From the NCBI GenBank assembly GCA_023410535.1, contig JAEYPR010000014.1, positions 49,223-113,222 on the forward strand: 64,000 bases of DNA, written 5' to 3'. Below the pieces are notes generated by a model that searched no databases, had not been told where the DNA came from, and worked only from the letters and a program-made list of their open reading frames with translations. The DNA comes from Bacillota bacterium (GTDB lineage Bacteria; Bacillota; UBA4882; UBA8346). Made by a program: the position numbers and the translations under genes. This document shows positions 43,105-52,422 of this stretch, in pieces (within the stretch, counting starts at the first letter, position 1; each line of letters starts with the position of its first letter).

Positions 43105-43815
43105 TCACTGATTCTTGATAATTTTCGATTGAACGCCACCGTTGGCGGTGACCTTCTTGGTTTTTAAGTCATAAACAATCTCAGTTGCGGTCAACTGACT
43201 ATTTCCCCGAATCACAATGGGACTATCCTGTAAAATCACTTTTTCGGTTTCACGATTAAAAAGCATTTTCCCAGCTTTAGCCGTTGCATCATTCCCCTGA
43301 ATCTGCGCCGCTCCGGCAATCACCAATTGTCCTTTACCGATCTGTCCTTGGACTTGCTCGCCGGTGATGCGCCATTCCTTATAGGAAATTTCCGGTTTTC
43401 CGGTTAATTGGACATATTCATTCTGGCGATCCCATTCCAAACGATTACAGGAAAACGAAGTAGTGTCATCATATTTCAAATTTACATTATTAAGCGCCAC
43501 GAGGAAATCCCGTTTCATATCCACGATTATTTCCGAGCAGTTTAAAATACGATTTGGATTAATCTGGGTTAGACGAACCATTTGTTTACCGGTGGCAATC
43601 TCTTTTTCCCGGTCATATTCAAGCGTTTTCGCTTCCAGAATTGAGTTATCCCAACGCGCGGATACCAATTGTTTATCCGTGCCATAATACTGCATCACAT
43701 TTCGCTTGAGATCCATTTCACCGCCACCGGGCGCATTGAGTTCCATCTCCGTGGCAGCCAATGCAAGACCGGGAATGAGTATAAGCAGCCACCACATTTT
43801 AGGCCATTGTTTCAT
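43105..43815 (-). CDS. lptA: LptA-like LPS-transport periplasmic protein
   Basis: 236 aa with a signal peptide (MWWLLILIPGLALAA). The mature part is an OstA/LptA beta-jellyroll with repeated (I)EAKTLEYDREKEIATG, NCSEIIVDMKRDFLVAL and GKMLFNRETEKVIL motifs. It forms the periplasmic bridge between LptC and LptD. CGGAGG lies 9 bases upstream of the ATG. It follows lptC by 7 bases. Confidence 0.85.
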   Translation of the reverse strand: MKQWPKMWWLLILIPGLALAATEMELNAPGGGEMDLKRNVMQYYGTDKQLVSARWDNSILEAKTLEYDREKEIATGKQMVRLTQINPNRILNCSEIIVDMKRDFLVALNNVNLKYDDTTSFSCNRLEWDRQNEYVQLTGKPEISYKEWRITGEQVQGQIGKGQLVIAGAAQIQGNDATAKAGKMLFNRETEKVILQDSPIVIRGNSQLTATEIVYDLKTKKVTANGGVQSKIIKNQ

Positions 43816-43822
43816 CTGTTGA

Positions 43823-44371
43823 TTACCTCCGGTATTTCACTTTGGTATCCCCTGAGAGTTTTGCTTGATCAAGGTCGAGATCGGTGTCGATTGAATTGGT
43901 TGTCATTTGAAGCTGCTTGTTCTTCAAGGAAACTTGGCCTTCGGCGATAAGTCGATTTTTCGCCGGTTCCCAGCGGATTCGTTCAGCGATTAATTCCTTG
44001 CCGTCGATTGTTTGGAAATGTACGGCTCCTTTTAGTTCGAAGTTCCGTGTCCGCCAGTTAAACTTCCCTTCATTGGCTTCAAAAGTATATAATACCTTTT
44101 TGTTCTGAATATATTGTCCGTCAATGTCAACCAGTTGACCATCGTCCCGGACCTTTGATAATTTTGCAACATTGAGATCCCAAAAACTGTTGCGATCCGC
44201 GCCGGGAATCTTCAAATTAATATCATCCAGCTCGTCGCCAACCGCATTCGTATTTACACTCTCTGCCACGTTTTTATGTTGAACGTTTCTCATCATATTG
44301 GCCCCAACAAGCACCGCTACGATGAGAAAAACCACCCCTGCTACGACGAACCATGTCTTTTGTGGTTTCAC
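43823..44371 (-). CDS. lptC: LptC-like LPS-transport membrane protein
   Basis: 182 aa. It has an N-terminal transmembrane anchor (WFVVAGVVFLIVAVLVGANMM) and a periplasmic LptC/OstA beta-jellyroll (LYTFEANEGKFNWRTRNFELKG, AERIRWEPAKNRLIAEGQVSL). It receives LPS from LptB-F/G and passes it to LptA. Start GTG 44371 is chosen because GGGAG lies 6 bases upstream; the ATG at 44428 has no such site. Confidence 0.8.
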   Translation of the reverse strand: MKPQKTWFVVAGVVFLIVAVLVGANMMRNVQHKNVAESVNTNAVGDELDDINLKIPGADRNSFWDLNVAKLSKVRDDGQLVDIDGQYIQNKKVLYTFEANEGKFNWRTRNFELKGAVHFQTIDGKELIAERIRWEPAKNRLIAEGQVSLKNKQLQMTTNSIDTDLDLDQAKLSGDTKVKYRR

Positions 44372-44685
44372 TGTCGTCTCCCTTTCTAAAATTGGAAAAT
44401 TACGATTCGCCAAAACGGCTAACGTCATTTTCTCAATGAAAGAGTTCTAAAATTCATAACGTTTTGTCAACGGCTTTAAACTCTTTCAACTCAGAGAATT
44501 GCATCACCCAAAACCCGCTTATTCCAAAGGGTTTGCAACGCCCGCAATTGGGAAGCTTTTATCTTTAACATTTTCGCTAGCTAAACCGAAAATCCTGCCT
44601 GACTCGTCGTTAAGCAACGCGAAGTCAGACTGTTTCTATTGGAACTAGACTAACATCGTTTCCAAGTTAGTTGATTTCAGGAAAT
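44372..44685. other. Intergenic region
   Basis: No gene seen. CTGACT (about 44600) and AGTCAG (about 44626) form a weak hairpin that may terminate the lpxI transcript. The operon promoter for lptC is expected here, but I see no convincing pair. Confidence 0.3.
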
Positions 44686-45501
44686 CTATAAAGAAACAAT
44701 TTTAATATGATGTTCAGCCGCTAATGACTTCATTTGTTCAAATTCCAACATCAACGTTTTTTTCGCCTCGATACCCAACAGGGATGCTCCCACTGCAATC
44801 ATCGATTGCAAGGTCGAGACGCCAACGGTCGGCACATCGAACCGTTCATCCTGTTTTGGTTTGCTTACTTTGACGACAATAGCGCCCGGTCCGCCCAAAG
44901 TTCCGCCGCGTCGAATCGCTTGGTCAGTTCCTTCGATGGCCTCAACTGCTAAAACCATTCCACTTTTAACTATAACGCTTTGACCGATATCAAGTTCCCC
45001 ACTGGCTTTCGCCATCCGGAAGCCCAACTTGAGATCAATCGCCTCACTCGTTGTGATTGTCTCACCCACCAACAGCCCGTCCGGCGCCAGGAGGCGTTGT
45101 AAATATTCGGTTTGTTTTGCGACATGGAGCCCATTTTGCTCAAACGCTTCGACGATCGCCAAGAGAATGGCGTCATCATTTTTCTGCGGTAATCCGGCAA
45201 GCATTTGTTGGCAAAACGGATCAAAGCCGCCGCGGAACAACGCCTCTTTGCCAACCTTTCCGGCAAAAACCAACTCAGCTAATTCATATCCTTTTAAATA
45301 GTCAATAATCTTCCCAAGCTGCCCTGGAGGCAACTCCGTGTAATAATCGGCACTACTTTTAAGCGTCGGGTCGACTTCACCGGTCAAACCGACAACCACT
45401 GTTTCCTTACCACGTTCTTTAATCTCACGCAACGCTTCGAATGGCAGATTACCCCGACCCGCTACCAACCCAATTCGGTTTTTTTGCTCCAATCCAAACA
45501 C
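44686..45501 (-). CDS. lpxI: LpxI, UDP-2,3-diacylglucosamine diphosphatase
   Basis: 271 aa, DUF1009/LpxI family. N-terminal GLVAGRGNLPFEALREI and C-terminal GGPGAIVVKVSKPKQDERFDVPTVGVSTL. It hydrolyses UDP-2,3-diacylglucosamine to lipid X in the Raetz pathway. The annotated GTG start at 45501 nearly overlaps its Shine-Dalgarno (AGGGGTG); the TTG at 45492 is 8 bases after it and may be the true start. It lies downstream of the lpxA terminator. Confidence 0.9.
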   Translation of the reverse strand: MFGLEQKNRIGLVAGRGNLPFEALREIKERGKETVVVGLTGEVDPTLKSSADYYTELPPGQLGKIIDYLKGYELAELVFAGKVGKEALFRGGFDPFCQQMLAGLPQKNDDAILLAIVEAFEQNGLHVAKQTEYLQRLLAPDGLLVGETITTSEAIDLKLGFRMAKASGELDIGQSVIVKSGMVLAVEAIEGTDQAIRRGGTLGGPGAIVVKVSKPKQDERFDVPTVGVSTLQSMIAVGASLLGIEAKKTLMLEFEQMKSLAAEHHIKIVSL

Positions 45502-45576
45502 ACCCCTATTTGTTTAAAATCAATCCAAAGCATTTCAGTACTTACTTAGGTGTTAATGAATTCCTGAAAAGGCAAA

Positions 45577-45600
45577 AAGACTAGACGAGTGTCTAGTCTT
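45577..45600 (-). terminator. Terminator after lpxA
   Basis: AAGACTAGAC (45577-45586) pairs with GTCTAGTCTT (45591-45600) with loop GAGT, followed by T-rich sequence on the minus strand. It lies just past the lpxA stop. Confidence 0.8.
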
Positions 45601-45624
45601 AAAGAATCGATTGATAATTTATTT

Positions 45625-46437
45625 TTACCGCAAAATTCCCCGTTCCGCGTTGCGCAGAAAACGTATGAAGTGGTCAATTTCTTGGCTCCCCTGAAGCTCT
45701 TGTTCCATTTGTTCAATTGCCCGGCTAATGGTCAAACTGGAACGGTAGAGAATCCGATAGGCTTTTTTAATTTCATCCCGAACCTCGGAATCAATTCCGT
45801 TACGGCGCAGGCCAACAACATTGATACCGGATACTTTCGCAGGATTGCCATCTACCAAAACAAAGGGCGGAATGTCTTTAACAATCTTCGAACAAGCCCC
45901 GATCATTGCCATTTTCCCGATTTTGGTGAATTGGTGAACTCCGGTCATGCCGCTGATAATCGCCCGGTCTTCAACAGTAACATGTCCCGCTAATGCGGTA
46001 CAGTTGCCGATGATCACGTGATTACCGACTTGACAGTCATGCGCGATATGCGAATAGGCCATAAATAAGTTATCATTTCCGATCCGTGTTTCGAGTCCGC
46101 CACCTTCGGTACCACGACTAATGGTGACGTTTTCACGGAAGATATTGTTATCGCCAATTACTAAGAAGCTTTTTTCACCGCGGAATTTCAGATCTTGCGG
46201 TTCACAGCCGATGCTACCGCCGTGGAAGAAACGATTTCCTTCACCAATTGTTGTCCACCCGTCAATGACGACATGCGGTCCAACAACACAATTATCGCCG
46301 ATCTCTACGTGTTCGCCAATTATCGAATAGGGGCCAATAACCACGTTTCTTCCCAAAACTGCACCCGGATGAACAATGGCAGTTTCGTGAATTTCACGGA
46401 TTGTCACCACTTTGGATTCGACCAATTTCATTGTCAT
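45625..46437 (-). CDS. lpxA: LpxA, UDP-GlcNAc acyltransferase
   Basis: 270 aa. Left-handed beta-helix hexapeptide repeats (VVIGPYSIIGEHVEIGDNCVVG) with catalytic His in the SHIAHDCQVGN motif. It performs the first committed acylation of UDP-GlcNAc for lipid A. GGGGG lies 7 bases before the ATG. It follows fabZ and lpxC in one operon. Confidence 0.9.
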   Translation of the reverse strand: MTMKLVESKVVTIREIHETAIVHPGAVLGRNVVIGPYSIIGEHVEIGDNCVVGPHVVIDGWTTIGEGNRFFHGGSIGCEPQDLKFRGEKSFLVIGDNNIFRENVTISRGTEGGGLETRIGNDNLFMAYSHIAHDCQVGNHVIIGNCTALAGHVTVEDRAIISGMTGVHQFTKIGKMAMIGACSKIVKDIPPFVLVDGNPAKVSGINVVGLRRNGIDSEVRDEIKKAYRILYRSSLTISRAIEQMEQELQGSQEIDHFIRFLRNAERGILR

Positions 46438-46605
46438 TAAGAGGCCCCCTAACTTTAATTACCGCGATATTTTCAATAATTACTTATATAATCACGATAT
46501 AAGTAGAAAGATTGGACAGGCATTTATGTCGATTTTGCGGCAATAATCCGTTTCTGCTTCCAAAAACTCCGTTTTTCTTATTAATATGCCTAATTGCAAA
46601 CTATT

Positions 46606-47034
46606 TTAATCACTGACAACAAACATTAGATCCGCTTCGGCAGCAATTTGTCCATCGACTCGCGCCACAGCATGCACTTTGCCAACGCTTCCTTTGATGC
46701 GAACGACTTCCACTTCCATAATAATTTGATCGCCAGGCACAATGGTTTTCCGAAAACGGGCATTATCAATTCCGGTGAAATAAGGAATTTTTCCCCGGTG
46801 TTCTTCCTGGGATAACATCAAAAGCCCCGCCGTTTGCGCCATACTTTCAATGATCAATACTCCGGGCATCACCGGTTTGGCCGGAAAATGTCCATTAAAG
46901 AATTCTTCATTGGAAGTGACGTTTTTTAACGCGACGATCTTTTGTTTCGGAACGATCTCCAAGACCCGGTCAACCAATAAAAACGGATAGCGGTGCGGTA
47001 ACATTTTTTTGATTTCAGTAATATCAATCATCAT
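46606..47034 (-). CDS. fabZ: FabZ, (3R)-hydroxyacyl-ACP dehydratase
   Basis: 142 aa. Hot-dog fold with catalytic His in NGHFPAKPVMPG and Glu in ESMAQTAG. It provides the 3-hydroxyacyl chains shared with lipid A synthesis. Start ATG 47034 (GGGGG 4 bases upstream; the adjacent ATG 47031 is an alternative). It lies 11 bases after lpxC. Confidence 0.9.
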   Translation of the reverse strand: MMIDITEIKKMLPHRYPFLLVDRVLEIVPKQKIVALKNVTSNEEFFNGHFPAKPVMPGVLIIESMAQTAGLLMLSQEEHRGKIPYFTGIDNARFRKTIVPGDQIIMEVEVVRIKGSVGKVHAVARVDGQIAAEADLMFVVSD

Positions 47035-47045
47035 TAATCCCCCTT

Positions 47046-47921
47046 TCATCGAGTAGCTTCCACACGGATGCTTGCAGCAATCTTTTTCGCCATTTCCAAG
47101 TCCAGAGCATGTCCGGAGCGAACTGCCACTAACTTCCCAATCAACGGTCCCAGTAAATATAAATCACCGATTACATCCAATATTTTATGGCGAACAATCT
47201 CGTCATTAAAACGCAGTTCATTCATATATCCGGTTTCACCGACGACCACCGCAAGGTTAAAATCGCCACCAAGCGCCAAACCTTGACTTTGCAAATATTC
47301 GATCTCTTTCATAAAAGCGATGGTTCGAGCCGGGGCAATCTCTTTTAAAAATGTTTCCGGACGTAAAATATAATGGTAATACTGGGTTCCGGTTGCTTGA
47401 TGATCAGAGGTGAACGTAAAACTGACCTCCAAATGTTCGGCACCGGGGTCGGGCGGTAAAGCAATGAGCATCGCTTTAGAAGGTTCGCCTTGACTCATGA
47501 CGTTTCCTTCCACCCAAAGCGGTTCCTGGATCACTGTAAAGCGCCGGGGTTCCGCTTGTGTTATCAGACCGGCTTCCAAAATCCGTTCGGCAAAGAACAA
47601 GCCACTGCCGTCGCCTGACGGAAGTTCCTCACCATCAACCTCAACCAAGAGGTTGTCAATACCTAAACCGTGAAAAACCGCCATCAAATGCTCGATGGTT
47701 GCTACCTTCCACCCTCCGCCGCCGATTGTCGAACGTTTAAAGGTATTGACAACAGCTTGAATATCGGCTTTAATCCGCGGGCGATTAGGCAAATCGGAGC
47801 GGCCAAACCAGATTCCAGAATCAGCGGGTAACGGCGCTAAATGCATTTTTACCTGGGCTCCACATTGTAGTGCGATTCCGGTAATGATAACCTCATTTGC
47901 AATCGTTTGTTGCAAGACCAT
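47046..47921 (-). CDS. lpxC: LpxC, UDP-3-O-acyl-GlcNAc deacetylase
   Basis: 291 aa. Two LpxC domains with zinc ligands: His in VATIEHLMAVFHGLG, and the HKILDVIGD motif (His and Asp) in RHKILDVIGDLYLLG. The catalytic C-terminal SGHALDLEMAKKIA is also present. It is the committed zinc-dependent step of lipid A synthesis. It leads the lpxC-fabZ-lpxA operon; no lpxD or lpxB appears in this window. Confidence 0.9.
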   Translation of the reverse strand: MVLQQTIANEVIITGIALQCGAQVKMHLAPLPADSGIWFGRSDLPNRPRIKADIQAVVNTFKRSTIGGGGWKVATIEHLMAVFHGLGIDNLLVEVDGEELPSGDGSGLFFAERILEAGLITQAEPRRFTVIQEPLWVEGNVMSQGEPSKAMLIALPPDPGAEHLEVSFTFTSDHQATGTQYYHYILRPETFLKEIAPARTIAFMKEIEYLQSQGLALGGDFNLAVVVGETGYMNELRFNDEIVRHKILDVIGDLYLLGPLIGKLVAVRSGHALDLEMAKKIAASIRVEATR

Positions 47922-48098
47922 GAGTTTCCTCCATTAATTCCGGATTGTTTGGTAGCGATTGGCATATATATGTTAACAGAACATAATATCAGCCATTTTA
48001 TTAAAAACATCTCCAAAAATTATATGCCAGCTCCAGCCTTAAGTCAAGCAAGAAAATTGAATAACTGCCTTAATCTACCCTTTAGTTCAATGTATTCC

Positions 48099-48129
48099 TT
48101 GGATCCAGCCGTGAACGGCTGGATCCAAA
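48099..48129. terminator. Hairpin after the ABC transporter genes
   Basis: TTGGATCCAGCCG and CGGCTGGATCCAA form a 13-bp stem with a 4-base loop. It lies about 65 bases past the ATPase stop. It has a T-rich flank only on the plus side, so its function as terminator is moderately supported. Confidence 0.5.
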
Positions 48130-48193
48130 TTTTATGGTTAAACCATCTTATTCCCTAAAAAATCGGGAATTCCATTACGCTATGCTTTTTAAG

Positions 48194-48922
48194 TCAATGC
48201 CGCAGCAGATTGTGATATTTCATGCCGATCTCGGACGTCGGATGATCCAAAACCTGTGTCGGAGGACCGGACTCGACCACCCTTCCCTTGTCCATAAAGA
48301 CAATTCGGTCTGCCGCGCGACGGGCGAAGAACAACTCATGAGTAACAATTACCATGGTGGTATTGCCTTCGCGAACCAATTCTTCCATGACCTCCAATAC
48401 CTCACCTACCAAAATCGGGTCCAAGGATGCGGTTGGTTCATCCCAGAGCATGATCTCCGGTTCTAACGCCAAGGCCCGGGCAATCCCTACCCGTTGTTGT
48501 TCGCCACCGCTCAATTCTTCGGGGCGGTCATTAAATTTGCTCTCCAAACCAACTTTACTCAAGGCAATTTGCGCCCGTTGGTTGGCGACTTCGGTCGCAA
48601 TCCCTTGCAAGCGCAACGGCATCGCCACATTATCCAATGCCGACAAACGGCGAATTAGGTTAAAATGTTGAAACACAAAACCGATTTTTTGACGAACCGC
48701 GAGTAAGCCACCTAATTTAAGATCGGTGATCCCGACGCCGCCCAGTTTGACCGAACCGGAATCCGGTTCAGTCAAACGGTTAATGCAGCGAATCAACGTG
48801 GACTTACCGCAGCCGCTGGGCCCCATGATTACAACGGTTTCGCCCTTGTCCACATGGAGGTTTACACCATTCAAAGCCTTTTTATGGCCATATGCTTTCG
48901 TTAAATTCGTTACTTCTAACAT
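48194..48922 (-). CDS. GlnQ-type ABC transporter ATPase
   Basis: 242 aa. Walker A GPSGCGKSTLIRCINRL, signature LSGGEQQRVGIARALAL, Walker B IMLWDEPTASLDP and switch His in VTHELFFARR. The GlnQ/polar amino-acid subtype is the closest match, but it is paired with an atypical permease (48935). Together they follow the permease with a 12-base gap, so they form one operon. Substrate is not evident. Confidence 0.85.
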   Translation of the reverse strand: MLEVTNLTKAYGHKKALNGVNLHVDKGETVVIMGPSGCGKSTLIRCINRLTEPDSGSVKLGGVGITDLKLGGLLAVRQKIGFVFQHFNLIRRLSALDNVAMPLRLQGIATEVANQRAQIALSKVGLESKFNDRPEELSGGEQQRVGIARALALEPEIMLWDEPTASLDPILVGEVLEVMEELVREGNTTMVIVTHELFFARRAADRIVFMDKGRVVESGPPTQVLDHPTSEIGMKYHNLLRH

Positions 48923-48934
48923 TGTGCACCAACC

Positions 48935-51460
48935 TTATTTCATAATCATCTTCCAGCGATTCAAGATCTGCAATAATCCCGGGCGGCCGGCGGGAATGAC
49001 AATCTCCCGCATGACGGTTTTAAACGGCAAGCCCAATGAAAGTCCGGCCATCACTTCATCTTTACTGATGGGGTTGATCTTTTCCGCCAGGGAGGAAATG
49101 AGCATTCCAAGCGCCGCGCCGCTGATACCAACCTGCCACAGACCGAAGTAGGGGATTCGCGCCCCGGACATCAGAAATGTAGCGATCAACCATAACGCGC
49201 CGATGGCCGCGGCATAAAGATTCGCCGGATGGACCAGCCACTGCAGCAAACCGTACCCGCGTTCAACCCAACCATTGGTTGATTTAATGGTCTTCGGCAA
49301 AAATGAAAAGCCCATCATTTTCAGCATGGTCACGATCAACGATTGATCCAATATAAATGATAAGACCCACAAGATTAACACGACCAACGCGGCGATAGTC
49401 GAACGGACTTCGCCCAGAATCTTAAAGAGTTCGCTCCGGATATCGGGATTGATCATCCCGGCCGGCAAAGAAAAGATCCCAAGCTGCGTTCCGGGTAAAG
49501 CATCATGAATCGCCGCATCCACCAGATTTCGGTCGATCCCCGCTTTGGTGAAGATTTGAATTCGGCTGCCCGAAGCGGTTGAACCGCCGACATACTTATC
49601 GATCAATCCGACAGTATGGCCGATCTCCTCATCCATCATTTTTGGCAATGAGTCGCGTAAACGCTCCATCTCCGCAATGACTGCGGCAAAATCGATCTTA
49701 TCGGAATTGAATATTTTAGTCGACGCAATATCCAAGCCGGTTTTAATTCCCTGCAGATTCGTCCCGGTAATGCCGGAAATGACGCTATTGGTCGACTCGA
49801 TTAACTCATTCAGCTTCTGTTGATTTTCACTGCCGGGCGTAAATACCGCCCCGAAATTATTAACTTCTTGCGCCAAACTTTTGGCTTTATTCCGCCAGGA
49901 GAGCAGTACTGAAACAACCGGGTTGAACCGATTGATAAAATCGTCCAGGTTCTCTACGCGACTGCGCAGGGTCTGCTCGACCGTATCCAATTGACTGTTT
50001 AATAGTTGCATCTTTTCAGCAATCCCGCCCGTTGAGCCGAGCGAGTTTTGCAGCAGCGGGCTGCCCATTAGTAAGCGCGCCCCTTGCAGACCGTTCAACG
50101 CATTGCTAAAGCGATTCTCAATAATCTGCACTCTGGCAAAGTTCTTCGCCAAGAAGTTCAGGTCGTCTCCAACGCCATCGATCAAATGCACCATCCGGGT
50201 TAAGCTCGCTTGATTGGCTTTACCGCTCAAACCGCTGACGCCGGAAGCGACTCCGTTCAACGCCACCTGGATATTGCCCAGTTGTTGATAGACTTTTTCA
50301 ATGCTGCCCACGGTCAACCCGGCGCCACCGGTGGAATTGTTATAATCATTAATCGCCGAGTTCACATTGGTCAACAACTTAACTCCTTGGTCCATGGCGT
50401 ATACCAATTGGGCTTTCCGGCTGGAAACTTCGACTGTACCAATGGCTTTGCCGATCTTATCGCCGGCCTGAACCTGGTAAGCAGTTTTGTCGCGCAAGTA
50501 GGATGAATCCCCTTGAATAATCAGGCCATGAACCCCGGAAGCGTCAACTGCCGTAACTTTCACAACGACTTCCAACGGTTCGAGCACATCACCGGGTTTC
50601 AGGTCTTTAGTGTTTTGACCGTTTAGCGCCACCAAGTCCCCAACTGCCAAATCCTGCCCTGGCCCCGGAGTAATTTTCACTTCAGCGGCGTAAGCCACCA
50701 TAAACTTTTTCATTTCAGACAAGGTGTTGACCAGGTATTGATAGTCGTCGCCATTACCACCGATGGTAATATCCCGCGCATAATCAACCCCTTTGATCCC
50801 TACCACGGATTGCGATACCTTTTTACCCATGCTGAGCAACTCCTCCTGGGAATGGCTCGTTCCGAGCCGAACCTCAAGGATTTGGTACTTCGCCAGCATT
50901 TTTTTGATCTCTTTTAAGGCGGTTTCACTGGAACGGGAAGACTTCAAAATGACACCAATACTGCTGCCATCTTTATAGGTGAAACGAACCCCGTTAATCT
51001 GTTCAACCTGCTTCGACAACATATCAAAAACCCCACTGGGGACGCTTTGAATATTGATCCGCGGTTCGGTCATGATTGAAAAACCGCCGTCGCCAGGTAG
51101 ATTGTCAAAAATCGAATCCAAACTGTTAAAGATGGCTTGGGTTTTGTATTGGGTGGGTAACGTTAAAAAGAAGGTTGCTTTACCCACCGCGCTAATCCCG
51201 GGTTTCAGCGTCGCGCCTGGGAAACGCTCGTTGATGACTTGGCGAATTTGACGTTCCATCGCGCCCTTCAATTCCTCACGGACTTGGAAGAGCAAGTCAT
51301 ACTGGCCGAAATCGCCCATCACGCCGGTAACCGTTTTCGCAAAGTATTTATCGGTAGCAAAAGCAAAGCAACCTGCGAACAATGCCGCTAAAACGGTACC
51401 GACCAGGAGCATTACTAATAGATCTTTTACAAATGTATCTTTTTTCAATAAAGTTAACAT
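48935..51460 (-). CDS. ABC permease with giant extracytoplasmic domain
   Basis: 841 aa. One N-terminal transmembrane segment (LLVMLLVGTVLAALFAGCFAF) is followed by about 630 residues of extracytoplasmic sequence. That part includes alternating beta and long helical segments (about 40-680) and MCE/adhesion-like glycine-rich stretches. C-terminal transmembrane segments (about 690-800) precede an EAA-like cytoplasmic loop (VMAGLSLGLPFKTVMREIVIPAG) typical of importer permeases. The partner is the downstream GlnQ-type ATPase. No substrate-binding protein is seen, so export, lipid or envelope transport is possible. I do not recognise a named family. Confidence 0.7.
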   Translation of the reverse strand: MLTLLKKDTFVKDLLVMLLVGTVLAALFAGCFAFATDKYFAKTVTGVMGDFGQYDLLFQVREELKGAMERQIRQVINERFPGATLKPGISAVGKATFFLTLPTQYKTQAIFNSLDSIFDNLPGDGGFSIMTEPRINIQSVPSGVFDMLSKQVEQINGVRFTYKDGSSIGVILKSSRSSETALKEIKKMLAKYQILEVRLGTSHSQEELLSMGKKVSQSVVGIKGVDYARDITIGGNGDDYQYLVNTLSEMKKFMVAYAAEVKITPGPGQDLAVGDLVALNGQNTKDLKPGDVLEPLEVVVKVTAVDASGVHGLIIQGDSSYLRDKTAYQVQAGDKIGKAIGTVEVSSRKAQLVYAMDQGVKLLTNVNSAINDYNNSTGGAGLTVGSIEKVYQQLGNIQVALNGVASGVSGLSGKANQASLTRMVHLIDGVGDDLNFLAKNFARVQIIENRFSNALNGLQGARLLMGSPLLQNSLGSTGGIAEKMQLLNSQLDTVEQTLRSRVENLDDFINRFNPVVSVLLSWRNKAKSLAQEVNNFGAVFTPGSENQQKLNELIESTNSVISGITGTNLQGIKTGLDIASTKIFNSDKIDFAAVIAEMERLRDSLPKMMDEEIGHTVGLIDKYVGGSTASGSRIQIFTKAGIDRNLVDAAIHDALPGTQLGIFSLPAGMINPDIRSELFKILGEVRSTIAALVVLILWVLSFILDQSLIVTMLKMMGFSFLPKTIKSTNGWVERGYGLLQWLVHPANLYAAAIGALWLIATFLMSGARIPYFGLWQVGISGAALGMLISSLAEKINPISKDEVMAGLSLGLPFKTVMREIVIPAGRPGLLQILNRWKMIMK

Positions 51461-51610
51461 AGCACTCCTCCATCGTCGACACCGATTATAACATAATTAA
51501 CGTGTCAAGTGATGAGAAAAATCCCATTTAAGCTGCATAAATATCTGGAAATGCTACCTTAAAATACGTTCTGCCGATATCATTTTCCAGGATTTGAACA
51601 TGCAAAAATT

Positions 51611-51647
51611 AAAAGATACCGATGCACAGGCGGCTTCGGTATCTTTT
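51611..51647 (-). terminator. Terminator after the first SPOCS gene
   Basis: AAAAGATACCG (51611-51621) and CGGTATCTTTT (51637-51647) pair around a 15-base loop, with a T-run on the minus strand. It ends the transcript of the 51702 gene. Confidence 0.75.
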
Positions 51648-51701
51648 TTAAATTATAAATTTCCTACCCTTGTCTCTTTTTCATCGAGCGATTGTTTCCG
51701 G

Positions 51702-52172
51702 TTACCAAGTATGAAATCCGGCTTCGCAAACACGACAGGTTCCTTGCGGCCCAAAACGCAGCGGTTGCACCGGCAGCGTATCGGTGAACGTAAGGGTGTT
51801 GCTGGGTGTATCCGTCACGACAATATTGATATGAATGACTACGGTCTCCCGCATTTGGGTTGGCGTCAGAAGTTCAAAAGTGACAAATACGACTTCCGCC
51901 GCAGCTTGGCAGGTTGCTCCCGCCGGAACGCCGGGCGTGTCAACAAAACCGCTGAAAGGAATATCGACGCCGACATGACGGACAAAGCCGTTTAAGTCAA
52001 CAAAGAAAATTTGCTTATGCAAGGTGCCTTGAAAAATTACTTTATTGGTGATGACGAAACAACGCAAATCACGGACGCTGGCGACAATCTCATCAATCTT
52101 CTCTGCAGCTTGAGGAAGGGTAACCACATCGTCGACTAGGACTTGGGCGGTTGTTTCCGCCAGTACTGCCAT
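51702..52172 (-). CDS. SPOCS (DUF3794) sporulation-related protein
   Basis: 156 aa. It has a single SPOCS/DUF3794 beta domain: VASVRDLRCFVITNKVIFQGTL, KQIFFVDLNGFVRHVGVDIPFSGF. SPOCS proteins occur in spore envelope and cell-wall complexes, as in SafA/SpoVID. Start ATG 52172 has GAGGG 6 bases upstream; the frame opens a few residues earlier at 52190. Terminator 51611-51647 follows. Confidence 0.8.
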   Translation of the reverse strand: MAVLAETTAQVLVDDVVTLPQAAEKIDEIVASVRDLRCFVITNKVIFQGTLHKQIFFVDLNGFVRHVGVDIPFSGFVDTPGVPAGATCQAAAEVVFVTFELLTPTQMRETVVIHINIVVTDTPSNTLTFTDTLPVQPLRFGPQGTCRVCEAGFHTW

Positions 52173-52422
52173 TCGCATCCCTCTTCCCATCGAATCTGCC
52201 GCGCGAATACGCGCTAGATTCGGATAAACGATAAGTTAATGATTTCCTCTTATCTATTACATCATATGGGATTTGCGGATATCACGAATCTAAGCGGTAA
52301 GCATATTTTGTTCATTTTTCATTCATTCGAAAAGAATTGCGCTATGAGCCTATTCGGGAAAAAAGAACGGGTTTATTGCATAATCTCGAAAATTATACTA
52401 ATTTCTACGATTCTTGCCGCGA

